The notes: generated from the letters alone by a model not told the origin. 38,684 nt of DNA from Oscillospiraceae bacterium (GCA_902796075.1 CADBNN010000094.1:1-38684); one strand, 5' to 3'. Positions 16,769 through 24,248 are shown, counted from the first letter of the stretch. A program made the numbers and translations.

Positions 16769-18214
16769 ATGTTGTTATATAATTCCGCCACCCATCGCAA
16801 AGAAGAATTTGTGCCCCGCGAGCCGGGCAAGGTGAGCATGTACACCTGCGGCCCCACGGTGTATCATTTTGCCCACATCGGCAACCTGCGCAGCTATATT
16901 ATGGAAGACGCGCTGGAAAAACTGCTGCGGTATGAAGGTTACGCCGTTACCCGGGTGATGAACATCACCGACGTGGGGCATTTGGCTTCCGACGCCGACA
17001 CCGGCGAAGACAAAATGCTCAAGGGCGCCCGGCGGGAGCATAAAAGCGTGATGGAGATCGCGCAGTTTTATACCGACGCTTTTTTTGCCGACTGCGCCGC
17101 GTTGAACATTAAAATCCCCGACGTGGTGCAGCCCGCCACCGGCTGCATTGCCGATTACATTCGGGTCATTCAAAAACTGCTGGCCGACGGTTACGCCTAT
17201 CTGGCGGGAGGCAACGTGTACTTTGATACCGCCAAGCTGGACAAGTATTACGTTTTTAACGACCACGATGAAGAAGACCTGGCCGTGGGCGTGCGGGAAA
17301 GCGTGCAGGAAGACGCCAACAAGCGCAACAAGGCCGACTTTGTGCTGTGGTTCACCAAATCCAAGTTTGAAGATCAGGCCTTAAAATGGGAGTCCCCCTG
17401 GGGGGTGGGCTACCCCGGCTGGCACATTGAATGCTCCTGCATTTCCATGAAATATCTGGGGGAATATCTGGATATCCACTGCGGCGGCATCGATAACGCC
17501 TTCCCTCACCACACCAACGAAATCGCCCAGTCGGAAGCCTATTTGGGCCACCCCTGGTGCCGCTATTGGATGCACGTGCATCATTTGAACACCCCCACCG
17601 GCAAAATGAGCAAATCCAGCGGCAAATTTCTCATCTTGTCGCTGCTCAAAGAAAAAGGGTATGACCCCCTGGCCTACCGGCTGTTCTGCCTCCAGTCTCA
17701 CTATCGCAAAGCGTTGGAATTTACCTGGGAAAATCTGGACAACGCCGCCGGCGCCTACGAAAAACTCATTAAAAAAGTGGCCGCCGCCGACCCGGCCGAC
17801 GGCACCGTAGACCAGGCCGCGCTGGCCGCCGCCCGGCAAAAGTTTTTGCGGGCCGTGGGCAACGACCTGAACACCTCCATGGGCGTCACCGCGGTGTACG
17901 ACGCGCTGAAACTGCCGGTGAACGGCGCCACCAAAGCCGCCATTGTGGCCGATTACGACCGGGTGCTTTCGCTGGACCTGATGCAAAAAGCGGCCGCCCT
18001 GCGGGAAAAGCAAGCCAAACAAACCGCCGCCCAAACTGCCGGCTTCACGGTGGTGGGAGACGGAGACCCGGCCATCGACGCGCTGGTGCTGCAGCGGGCC
18101 GAAGCCAAAAAAGCCAAAAACTTTGCCGAAGCCGACCGCATTCGGGACGAATTGAAAGCCATGGGCGTTGCGCTGGAGGATTTTCCCGGCGGCGTTAAAT
18201 GGACCCGCGCTTGA
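16769..18214 (+). CDS. cysS: Cysteinyl-tRNA synthetase
   Basis: This 481-residue class I synthetase has zinc ligand C27, the HIGH-type motif HIGN (36-39) and KMSKS (279-283). The zinc-site region IECSCISMKYLGEYLDIHCGG and FPHHTNE, together with a C-terminal DALR-like and anticodon-binding part, complete the family layout. It charges tRNA-Cys. AAAGGAG precedes the ATG. It is the third gene of the T-box operon, which closes a feedback loop: low charged tRNA-Cys raises both cysteine synthesis and the synthetase. Confidence 0.97.
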   Translation: MLLYNSATHRKEEFVPREPGKVSMYTCGPTVYHFAHIGNLRSYIMEDALEKLLRYEGYAVTRVMNITDVGHLASDADTGEDKMLKGARREHKSVMEIAQFYTDAFFADCAALNIKIPDVVQPATGCIADYIRVIQKLLADGYAYLAGGNVYFDTAKLDKYYVFNDHDEEDLAVGVRESVQEDANKRNKADFVLWFTKSKFEDQALKWESPWGVGYPGWHIECSCISMKYLGEYLDIHCGGIDNAFPHHTNEIAQSEAYLGHPWCRYWMHVHHLNTPTGKMSKSSGKFLILSLLKEKGYDPLAYRLFCLQSHYRKALEFTWENLDNAAGAYEKLIKKVAAADPADGTVDQAALAAARQKFLRAVGNDLNTSMGVTAVYDALKLPVNGATKAAIVADYDRVLSLDLMQKAAALREKQAKQTAAQTAGFTVVGDGDPAIDALVLQRAEAKKAKNFAEADRIRDELKAMGVALEDFPGGVKWTRA

Positions 18215-18229
18215 CTCAGCGCATAGCAA

Positions 18230-18278
18230 AACCCGCCTGCCCTCACACGAGAGCAGGCGGGTTAATTATTGTGTTTTT
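18230..18278. terminator. Bidirectional terminator between cysS and mnmE
   Basis: An 11-bp stem (about 18230-18240 with 18253-18263) with an inner CTC/GAG pair is followed on plus by AATTATTGTGTTTTT. On the minus strand it is followed by TTTTGC. It separates two convergent operons. Confidence 0.85.
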
Positions 18279-19641
18279 ATTTGCCCACGCAGAATTGGTG
18301 GAACACGCCGTCGGCCACCGCGTCGGTCACGCGCTCGCCGGTCAGTTCCATCAGGGCGGCCAGCGCCCCGTCCAAACTCACCGAAACCGCGTCCAGCGTC
18401 AGCCCGTCTGCCAGCGCCCGCCGGCATTCGTTCAGGGCGGTCTGCACCCGTTTGGCGCAGGCAAGCTGGCGTTCGTTGGCCAGCATGCCGGCGGCCGGGT
18501 CAAAATCGGTCAGGGCCAGCAGGTCGGTCACGTGCGCCGTCAAATCGTCCAGCCCGGTTTGTTCTTTGGCCGAAGCCACCACCACCCGCGGCACATAAGG
18601 GATTATCTCTTCGGGCGTCACCCGGGCGGGCAGATCGCTTTTGTTCAGGATCGCCACCGCTTTGCGCCCGTGGCAGGCGGCCAGCAGCTGCCGGTCTTCC
18701 TCCGCCAGCGGGCGGGAAGCGTCTATCACCGCAAAAATCAGTTCGGCGGCGGCCAGCCGGTCTTTGGCCCGCTGCACGCCAATGCGTTCCACCGCGTCGG
18801 CGGTTTCGTGAATGCCGGCCGTGTCCGAAAGCCGCAGGCAAACGTCGCCCAGTTGTATCTCTTCGCTCACCACGTCCCGGGTGGTGCCGGGGATCTGGGT
18901 CACAATGGAACTCTCAAATCCGCACAGCCGGTTCATCAGAGTGGATTTGCCCACGTTGGGGCTGCCGGCTATCACCGTTTCCACCCCCCGGCGCACCATA
19001 CGCCCCCGGTCAAAGCCGTTTATCAGCCGGTCTATCTCGTCGCCGGCGGCCTGCAGGCGGGGCAGCAGGGCGGCGGCGTCCACTTCGGGAATATCTTCTT
19101 CGGGAAAATCGGCCCAGGCGCCCAGCCAGGCGGCCGCGTTCAGCAGGTTTTCTTTCACGGCAGATAACCGTTTGGCCAGCGCCCCTTCGTGGGCGGCCAC
19201 CGCGGCCCGGGCGGCCTGCTCGCCCCGGGCGCCGATAATATCCATCACCGCTTCGGCCCGGGTCAGGTCCATTTTGCCGTTCAAAAACGCCCGGCGGGTA
19301 AATTCCCCCGCTTCGGCCATGCGGGCGCCGTTTTGCAGCACCAGCCGCAGCACTGCCCGCAGCACCGCCGGCCCGCCGTGGCAGGAAAGCTCCACCACGT
19401 CTTCGCCGGTATAGCTTTTGGGGGCGGCAAACACCAGCGCCACGGCTTCATCCACCACCCGGTCTCCGTCCTTCACGTGGCCGTACAGGGCGGTATAGCC
19501 GGCGGCTTGGGCAACGGTTTGGCGGTTGGCGGCCGCAAACACACGGTCCGCCACCCGGCGGGCCTCGTCTCCCGAAAGCCGCACGATCCCGATGCCTCCG
19601 GGCGCAACGGCGGTAGAAATGGCGGCGATGGTCTGGCTCAT
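18277..19641 (-). CDS. mnmE: tRNA modification GTPase MnmE
   Basis: This 454-residue protein has an N-terminal tetrahydrofolate-binding domain and a helical domain. The inserted GTPase domain has G1 GSPNVGKS (226-233), the G3 motif DTAG (273-276) and NKSD, and the protein ends FCVGK with catalytic C451. With MnmG it installs the 5-carboxymethylaminomethyl group at wobble uridine 34. A GGGAGAG ribosome site lies inside the end of the upstream ECF gene, whose stop is 3 nt away, so the genes are in one operon. The usual partners mnmG, rsmG and jag are not nearby. Confidence 0.96.
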   Translation of the reverse strand: MSQTIAAISTAVAPGGIGIVRLSGDEARRVADRVFAAANRQTVAQAAGYTALYGHVKDGDRVVDEAVALVFAAPKSYTGEDVVELSCHGGPAVLRAVLRLVLQNGARMAEAGEFTRRAFLNGKMDLTRAEAVMDIIGARGEQAARAAVAAHEGALAKRLSAVKENLLNAAAWLGAWADFPEEDIPEVDAAALLPRLQAAGDEIDRLINGFDRGRMVRRGVETVIAGSPNVGKSTLMNRLCGFESSIVTQIPGTTRDVVSEEIQLGDVCLRLSDTAGIHETADAVERIGVQRAKDRLAAAELIFAVIDASRPLAEEDRQLLAACHGRKAVAILNKSDLPARVTPEEIIPYVPRVVVASAKEQTGLDDLTAHVTDLLALTDFDPAAGMLANERQLACAKRVQTALNECRRALADGLTLDAVSVSLDGALAALMELTGERVTDAVADGVFHQFCVGK

Positions 19642-19644
19642 AGA

Positions 19645-20244
19645 TTACTCTCCCAAACGGAATTTTTTGCTGATGTTGAGCAAACGCAGGATCACCGGGC
19701 TCAAAATCATGTTGGTGCCCAGTTCAAACAAGAAGTTGGCGCCGATAAAGCCCAGGAACAAATACCCCACCACGTTGCTGCCGTAAGCGGAATCGCCCGC
19801 CAGTTGGGTGATGGTGTCCCAGAAAAACAGCCGGCAGCCGATGAGGAACACCCCCGTGTTCACCACCGGGCACACCACGGCGGCCACCAGCACCGCCACA
19901 TACTGATTCCACCGGCACAGCAGGCGATACACAAGGCCGGCCGCAAAGCCGCAGGCCACGCCCTTGGCGATCACGGTGACGAGCGTGCCGGGCACGGAAA
20001 TGGCCAAAAACAGGCCCGCGTCGCCGCTTAAAAACACGGCGCCGGCAAACACCAGCCCCAGCCAGGCGCCAATGCCCGGGCCGCACACGGCGGCGCCCAG
20101 CACAATGGGCACCAGCACCAGCGAAATGGAAAAGGGCCCGAATTTGATGAAGGCCCCCAACAGCTGCAGCACCAGCACCAAAGCGGTCATAATGCCGCTG
20201 AAGGTCAGGGTCAGCGCGGTTGACATGCGTTTTTCGTTTTTCAT
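19645..20244 (-). CDS. ECF transporter S component-like membrane protein
   Basis: This 199-residue protein starts at the ATG at 20244, which has a perfect AGGAGG 7-8 nt upstream; the longer frame adds 20 residues with no support. It has about six membrane helices. Gly-rich segments such as LVPIVLGAAVCGPGIGAWLG and the C-terminal GANFLFELGTNMILSPVILR are typical of energy-coupling factor S components, which capture vitamins for a shared EcfAAT module. Substrate specificity (for example biotin, thiamine or folate) cannot be told. Folate would suit the neighbouring mnmE, which uses folate, but that is speculation. It sits between yhbY and mnmE. Confidence 0.72.
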   Translation of the reverse strand: MKNEKRMSTALTLTFSGIMTALVLVLQLLGAFIKFGPFSISLVLVPIVLGAAVCGPGIGAWLGLVFAGAVFLSGDAGLFLAISVPGTLVTVIAKGVACGFAAGLVYRLLCRWNQYVAVLVAAVVCPVVNTGVFLIGCRLFFWDTITQLAGDSAYGSNVVGYLFLGFIGANFLFELGTNMILSPVILRLLNISKKFRLGE

Positions 20245-20315
20245 AGTATATCCTCCTTGCTGCCGTTCCGCCTGGGGCGCAAGGCCCGTACGGATACAGC
20301 GCAAAATTAGACGAT

Positions 20316-20340
20316 AAAAAGCCCCCTGCGTTACCGGGCT
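20316..20340 (-). terminator. Weak terminator-like hairpin overlapping the yhbY stop
   Basis: On the minus strand AGCCC (20340-20336) can pair with GGGCT (20324-20320), followed by five T residues. The stem is only 5 bp. It may attenuate read-through into the ECF gene rather than stop it. Confidence 0.3.
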
Positions 20341-20630
20341 TTGGGCAATAAGATCTTGGGCTCTTCCGGGTTGCGGCGATACAGCACAAACCGGTAGCCG
20401 ATCACCTGCACCACGTCGGCGCCGGTGGCGGCGGCGATCCGGTCGGCGGCCTGGCGGGCGGTGACGGGGCTGGTTTCCAGCACCCGCAGTTTAATGAGTT
20501 CCCGCACGGTCAGGGTTTCGTCCACCTGGCGGATCAGCTGGTCGCCTATGCCGGCGTGGCCCACTTGAAAAATCGCGTCCATAGAATTGGCCATGCCCCG
20601 CAGGGCGGCCCGTTGTTTACTGGTCAGCAT
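20331..20630 (-). CDS. yhbY: YhbY-family RNA-binding protein (CRM domain)
   Basis: This 99-residue protein starts at ATG 20630 (AGGAG 8-9 nt upstream). It begins MLTSKQRAALRGMANSM and contains the family pattern VGHAGIGDQLIRQVDETL followed by ELIKLRVLE. It is a single CRM fold that binds RNA and is associated with 50S ribosome assembly in other bacteria. The C-terminus has VQVIGYRFVLYRRNPEEPKI, as expected. It is the promoter-proximal gene of the yhbY-ECF-mnmE operon. Confidence 0.93.
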   Translation of the reverse strand: MLTSKQRAALRGMANSMDAIFQVGHAGIGDQLIRQVDETLTVRELIKLRVLETSPVTARQAADRIAAATGADVVQVIGYRFVLYRRNPEEPKILLPKAR

Positions 20631-20661
20631 AGCAGGCTCCTTTTTGCAAAAATACACAGAC

Positions 20662-20690
20662 ATCATAGCACATTTTGCGGCGATTTGCAA
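20662..20690 (-). promoter_or_regulatory. Promoter of the yhbY-ECF-mnmE operon
   Basis: On the minus strand: TTGCAA (20690-20685), a 17-nt spacer and TATGAT (20667-20662), about 32 nt upstream of the yhbY start. Confidence 0.75.
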
Positions 20691-20816
20691 CCAAGCGGCG
20701 GCTATTTGTTGCAAAAACTTGTCCGCCTTCGCCGGCTTCACAAAAAACGGCGCCGAAGATGCCCCAACAGTCGAAGTCGTCAACGCCTTAACGCCGGACG
20801 CGCACATAGCGGCAAG
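20691..20816. other. Intergenic stretch with no recognised gene
   Basis: These 126 bases lie between the divergent yhbY and AbrB promoters. No start codon with a ribosome site was found. The plus-strand frame running through it stays open into the AbrB gene, but the peptide it would give is not recognised. It ends in a strong terminator hairpin with no gene in front of it. Confidence 0.4.
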
Positions 20817-20852
20817 CGATCCGAAAGGTTTTTTTCGGATCGTTTCTTTTTT
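20817..20852 (+). terminator. Orphan plus-strand intrinsic terminator
   Basis: A perfect 10-bp stem (20817-20826 with 20833-20842) is followed by TTTCTTTTTT. It lies 23 nt before the AbrB-gene -35 box. No plus-strand gene lies between cysS and this hairpin, so either a short RNA ends here or the hairpin insulates the downstream promoter. Confidence 0.75.
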
Positions 20853-20874
20853 GCCAAAAGGCCCGCAAACAGGC

Positions 20875-20903
20875 TTGACAAACCGTCCTTTCATAGTTAT
20901 ACT
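20875..20903 (+). promoter_or_regulatory. Near-consensus promoter of the AbrB-lyase-PnuC operon
   Basis: Consensus TTGACA (20875-20880), a 17-nt spacer and TATACT (20898-20903). Just downstream are two direct copies of GTAGGAAA (about 20905-20922) that could serve an AbrB-type autoregulator (inference). Confidence 0.85.
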
Positions 20904-20937
20904 TGTAGGAAAAGTAGGAAATAAAGAAGGGGATGCT

Positions 20938-21177
20938 ATGCCAAAAGGCAAACACGTGTTGGGCTTGCAGGGCGGCAAGCATATTTTCGGAACCGTAAAA
21001 GTGGGCGAAAAGGGGCAGATCGTGATTCCCAAAGACGCCCGTTCCCTCTTCGGCATTCAGTCGGGCGATACCTTGCTGGTGCTGGGGGACGAGCGGGGCG
21101 GCCTGATCGTGACCCGGCCCGACGTGATCCGGGAAACCGCCAATCAGATTTTCGACCGAATGGAGAAGGATTCATGA
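20938..21177 (+). CDS. AbrB/SpoVT/MazE-type DNA-binding protein
   Basis: This 79-residue protein has a swapped-hairpin AbrB fold. The segment FGTVKVGEKGQIVIPKDARS is the classic AbrB signature and is followed by FGIQSGDTLLVLGDERGGL. It starts at ATG 20938 with GAAGGGG 7 nt upstream. AbrB-like dimers act as transition-state regulators or as antitoxins. No toxin lies next to it, so a transcription-regulator role is more likely. The stop overlaps the lyase ATG (ATGA), so it probably regulates its own operon. Confidence 0.9.
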   Translation: MPKGKHVLGLQGGKHIFGTVKVGEKGQIVIPKDARSLFGIQSGDTLLVLGDERGGLIVTRPDVIRETANQIFDRMEKDS

Positions 21178-22466
21178 GCGAAGCGTCTATTTATGAAAAA
21201 CTGGGCATCAGCCCGGCCGTACGCGCCTTTGGCGAAGCGGTGCTGGCGCCGCTGGCACAGCGGTTTGCCGCCATTGACCAAATGGCCGAACAAAATCAGT
21301 ATAAAGTGATCCACGCCATGCAGCAAAACCGGGTGAGCGCCGCCTGCTTTGCCGGCACCACCGGTTACGGGCACGACGATTTGGGCCGCGACACGCTGGA
21401 GCGGGTGTACGCCGACTGTTTTCACACCGAAGCGGCGCTGGTGCGCCCTCACATCACCTGCGGCACCCACGCGCTGGCGGTGGCCCTTTCGGCCAATTTG
21501 CTGCCGGGGGACGAATTGCTTTCGCCGGTGGGCAAGCCGTATGACACGCTGGAAGAGGTCATCGGCATTCGGCCCAGCGCCTGTTCGCTGGCGGAATACG
21601 GCGTCACCTACCGCCAGGTGGACCTGCTGCCCGACGGCGCCTTTGACTACGAAGGCATTCGGGCGGCCATAAACGAAAAAACCAAGCTGGTCACCATTCA
21701 GCGGTCTAAAGGCTACCAAATGCGGCCGTCGTTTTCGGTGGCGCAAATCGGGGAACTCATCGCCTTTGTGCGGTCGGTCAAGCCCGGGGTCACCGTTATG
21801 GTGGATAACTGCTACGGCGAATTTGTGGAAGCGCAGGAGCCGTCCGACGTGGGCGCCGATATGGTGGTGGGTTCGCTCATCAAAAACCCCGGCGGCGGGC
21901 TGGCTCCCATCGGCGGTTACATTTGCGGCACCAAAGCCTGCATAGACCGGTGCGCCTATCGGTTGAGCGCCCCCGGCATCGGCCAGGACGTGGGCGCTTC
22001 CCTTTCCAATATGACGGCGTTGTATCAGGGCTTCTTTTTGGCGCCCACGGTGGTGGCGTCGGCCTTAAAAGGCGCCATTTTTGCCGCCAAGGTATATGAA
22101 ACGCTGGGCTTTCGGGTGGTGCCCACGGGGGACGAATCCCGCCACGACGTGATTCAGTCTATCGAATTGGGCTCGCCGGAAGGCATGGTGGCCTTTTGCC
22201 ACGGCATTCAGGCCGCCGCGCCGGTAGACAGCTACGTCACCCCCGTGCCCTATCCCATCCCCGGCTATAACAGCGATGTGATCATGGCGGCGGGCGCCTT
22301 TGTGCAGGGCTCGTCCATCGAACTTTCGGCCGACGGCCCGGTGCGGGAGCCCTACGCGGTGTATTATCAGGGCGGGCTCACCTGGCCTCATGCCAAGCTG
22401 GGGATCTTAATGAGCTTGCAAAAAATGGCAGACGCCGGTTTGCTGGCCGGCCGGGGAGGATTTTAA
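21174..22466 (+). CDS. Methionine gamma-lyase family PLP enzyme (aluminium-resistance-like)
   Basis: This 430-residue fold-type I PLP enzyme belongs to the Met_gamma_lyase/YnbB family (PF06838). Visible are FAGTTGYGHDDLGRD (59-73), THALAVALSANLLPGDE and VDNCYGEF with the pyridine-binding D211. The probable Schiff-base lysine is K237 in SLIKNPGGG. The family was first called aluminium resistance protein, but its true substrate is unsettled; carbon-sulfur lyase activity is assumed from relatives. In Firmicutes it often neighbours miaA, hfq and glnR; here it is instead coupled to an AbrB-like regulator. Confidence 0.9.
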   Translation: MSEASIYEKLGISPAVRAFGEAVLAPLAQRFAAIDQMAEQNQYKVIHAMQQNRVSAACFAGTTGYGHDDLGRDTLERVYADCFHTEAALVRPHITCGTHALAVALSANLLPGDELLSPVGKPYDTLEEVIGIRPSACSLAEYGVTYRQVDLLPDGAFDYEGIRAAINEKTKLVTIQRSKGYQMRPSFSVAQIGELIAFVRSVKPGVTVMVDNCYGEFVEAQEPSDVGADMVVGSLIKNPGGGLAPIGGYICGTKACIDRCAYRLSAPGIGQDVGASLSNMTALYQGFFLAPTVVASALKGAIFAAKVYETLGFRVVPTGDESRHDVIQSIELGSPEGMVAFCHGIQAAAPVDSYVTPVPYPIPGYNSDVIMAAGAFVQGSSIELSADGPVREPYAVYYQGGLTWPHAKLGILMSLQKMADAGLLAGRGGF

Positions 22467-22469
22467 ACC

Positions 22470-23678
22470 ATGCAAAAGCCCTTTGTTATGCGCTGCAAAT
22501 GGATCGTGATGCTGGCGGCGGCTGCCGCGGCGGTGGTGCTGCTTATTATGGGCACCGTAGCCGTGGGGCAGGTGCCGGCGGTCACCGGCCGGGAGGAAGC
22601 GACGTTCACCCGCACCACCGAAGCCGGCGAGGAAGAATATGAAGACGAAACCGTTTGCCCCGTGTGGTATGAATCGGAAGCGGGGGACGTGTGCGTTGTC
22701 AACTATACCTATGAAGAATGGGAAGCCCTGCCCACCGGCCACACGGTAAACGGCTACGTATACCGGCTGGCCGACGGCCGCACCGTGGGCTTTGACCATT
22801 TGGCGACCGACGCCGAGATCGCCGCCGCGGTGCGGGACCTGAACGGCGTTGCCCAAACCGGCCGCTTTGGCGCCGCCATGGCGTTGGGGTTGTTTGCCGT
22901 CAGCCTGCTGGTTGTCACCCTGTTCGGGCAGCATTTTACCAATTATGAGCAAATCTGGTTTTTGTCGGTCATGGCGCTGGCGGCGGTGGTATCCATCCTG
23001 GCGCCGGAAGAAGACGTGAACGGCGTGCAGGGCCTGGTGATCATGGCGCTGTATCTGGCGGATACGTTTTTAAACATTCTGTGCGAACTGCTTATTTCCA
23101 AACAAAGCAAGTGGAATTTTATTGTTTCGGTGTTTGTGGAGATCACCGAAATCGTCATCTGCCTGGTGCTGGCCTACCGGTTTGCCACCATGGCGTCCAC
23201 CCTGTTCTTCTGGCTGCCGGTAGACATCATCAGTTTTGTAAACTGGCACAAACACCCCGACCGGCAGGAGGAAGACCTGACCAAGGTGCGCAAACTATCC
23301 GGCTGGGCCGAAGTGCTGGTACTGGCGGGCATTGCGGTGTTCACCCTGGTGGTTGGCTATTTGCTGTCCGGTCTGGACATCACCACCGACCTGTTCCGGG
23401 GGGACGAATTGATGCAAACCGTGGTGTGCTATCTGGACGCCTGCGTAACGGCGGTGGGCATTTGCAACGGCTTGTTTATTCTGTTCCGCCTGCGGGAGCA
23501 GTGGATCGCCTGGTTTACCGACGCGATTCTGGAAGCCGTCATCAACATTTTGTCCGGCCAATACGTGCTGCTGGTGCTCAAGGCCGGCTATTTGACCAAT
23601 TCCACCTACGGCTATATCAAATGGACCCGCTATATTAAAGCCCACAAAGAAGTGGCGGCCGAACGCACCGTGTTTTAG
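22470..23678 (+). CDS. PnuC-like transporter with N-terminal extracytoplasmic extension
   Basis: This is a 402-residue membrane protein. Residues 11-33 form a first helix. Residues about 35-130 are a soluble, acidic, probably extracytoplasmic region (EEATFTRTTEAGEEEYEDET). From about 134 on there are seven or so membrane helices resembling PnuC vitamin transporters. Supporting segments are VDIISFVNWHKHPDRQEED, then LREQWIAWFTDAILEAVINI and YGYIKWTRYIKAH at the C-terminus. PnuC proteins move nicotinamide riboside or related nucleosides by facilitated diffusion. The extra N-terminal domain is unusual for the family. GGAGGA lies 9 nt before the ATG, and the gene begins 3 nt after the lyase stop. 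No kinase such as NadR is nearby, so the substrate is uncertain. Confidence 0.72.
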   Translation: MQKPFVMRCKWIVMLAAAAAAVVLLIMGTVAVGQVPAVTGREEATFTRTTEAGEEEYEDETVCPVWYESEAGDVCVVNYTYEEWEALPTGHTVNGYVYRLADGRTVGFDHLATDAEIAAAVRDLNGVAQTGRFGAAMALGLFAVSLLVVTLFGQHFTNYEQIWFLSVMALAAVVSILAPEEDVNGVQGLVIMALYLADTFLNILCELLISKQSKWNFIVSVFVEITEIVICLVLAYRFATMASTLFFWLPVDIISFVNWHKHPDRQEEDLTKVRKLSGWAEVLVLAGIAVFTLVVGYLLSGLDITTDLFRGDELMQTVVCYLDACVTAVGICNGLFILFRLREQWIAWFTDAILEAVINILSGQYVLLVLKAGYLTNSTYGYIKWTRYIKAHKEVAAERTVF

Positions 23679-23695
23679 GCCCCAAAACAAAAAGC

Positions 23696-23732
23696 AAGGC
23701 GTGCCCGAGCCAATGCCCGGACACGCCTTTTT
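23696..23732 (+). terminator. Terminator after the PnuC-like gene
   Basis: An 8-bp stem (23696-23703 with 23722-23729) with further GC pairs inside is followed by a T run to 23732. Confidence 0.8.
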
Positions 23733-23825
23733 GCGCCCCAACACTCTTATTTTACTACAACGCCCGCCAAAATGCAAGTGGTATTTTGCACGAAAATTCA
23801 CATTCAACTTTGTGAATTTTGCGAA

Positions 23826-23854
23826 TTGCCAAACGCTCCCGTTTGGTGTATACT
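23826..23854 (+). promoter_or_regulatory. Promoter of the structured RNA
   Basis: TTGCCA (23826-23831), a 17-nt spacer and TATACT (23849-23854), predicting a start near 23861. The spacer contains an inverted CAAACG/CGTTTG pair. Confidence 0.75.
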
Positions 23855-23860
23855 GTAAGC

Positions 23861-24148
23861 GAACTAAGGAAAGAGCAATAAGTGAGAATCCACACAGAAA
23901 GGACTGAGTCCCATGATTGTTGAGCCAACGACCCACGCATATCAAACCAACAAGAAAGGGGTGAGTCCCAAATACAGTTCGTGCTGAGCCTGACTTAAAA
24001 CGTTCGTAAACAAACCCAATAACTAAAAGGTGAATTCCCATGTACAACTAAAGCCTTCGGGCATTCAAGATACGAACTTTTTCAGATCGGAAGGTAAAAA
24101 CCGATGTTCTAAGCAATTCGCGGGACGCTGCGGCGTCCCGCTTTTTTT
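23861..24148 (+). ncRNA. Candidate structured non-coding RNA (~288 nt), possibly raiA-like
   Basis: An intergenic transcript unit lies between a clear promoter (23826-23854) and a strong terminator (24120-24148). It has no convincing coding frame and is less GC-rich than its neighbours. Three copies of a TGAGTCCCA-like element occur at 23905-23913, 23962-23970 and 24031-24040 (the last as TGAATTCCCA). Each is preceded by AAAGG. Helices that can be drawn by eye are GTTCGTA (24002-24008) with TACGAAC (24071-24077), TGAAT (24031-24035) with ATTCA (24063-24067), a GCC-UUCG-GGC tetraloop hairpin (24053-24062), and ATCGG (24086-24090) with CCGAT (24101-24105). Size and gut-Clostridia context fit the raiA RNA class, but I cannot verify this. 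6S RNA, tmRNA, SRP RNA and RNase P RNA do not match what I see. Confidence 0.7.
24120..24148 (+). terminator. Strong terminator of the structured RNA
   Basis: A perfect 9-bp stem GCGGGACGC/GCGTCCCGC (24120-24128 with 24133-24141) is followed directly by seven T residues. It separates the RNA from the cohesin-dockerin gene promoter at 24160. Confidence 0.93.
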
Positions 24149-24159
24149 GCACAAAACGG

Positions 24160-24188
24160 TTGCATTTGCCGCGCGCGTGTGCTACAAT
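24160..24188 (+). promoter_or_regulatory. Promoter of the cohesin-dockerin gene
   Basis: TTGCAT (24160-24165), a 17-nt spacer and TACAAT (24183-24188), with extended -10 TG. Over 36 bases it matches the GDPD-dockerin promoter at 28 positions, most strongly in GCGCGTGTG-n-TACAATACG. Confidence 0.8.
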
Positions 24189-24248
24189 ACGGTTGAAATC
24201 ATGGCGAATAGAGCCATATCGTATATTGATACAAGGGGGAAACTACTT

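Noticed and set aside
18199-19238. Long plus-strand frames opposite mnmE
   Set aside because: Antisense to an intact mnmE; Arg/Pro/Gly-rich shadow composition.
20338-21056. 241-codon minus-strand frame giving yhbY a 140-residue N-terminal extension
   Set aside because: It would run through the yhbY promoter and the divergent AbrB gene; the ATG at 20630 has a good ribosome site and gives the normal family length.
23913-23987. 24-residue peptide frame inside the candidate RNA
   Set aside because: Very short and not recognised; it begins and ends within repeated structural elements. Kept only as a question in the findings.
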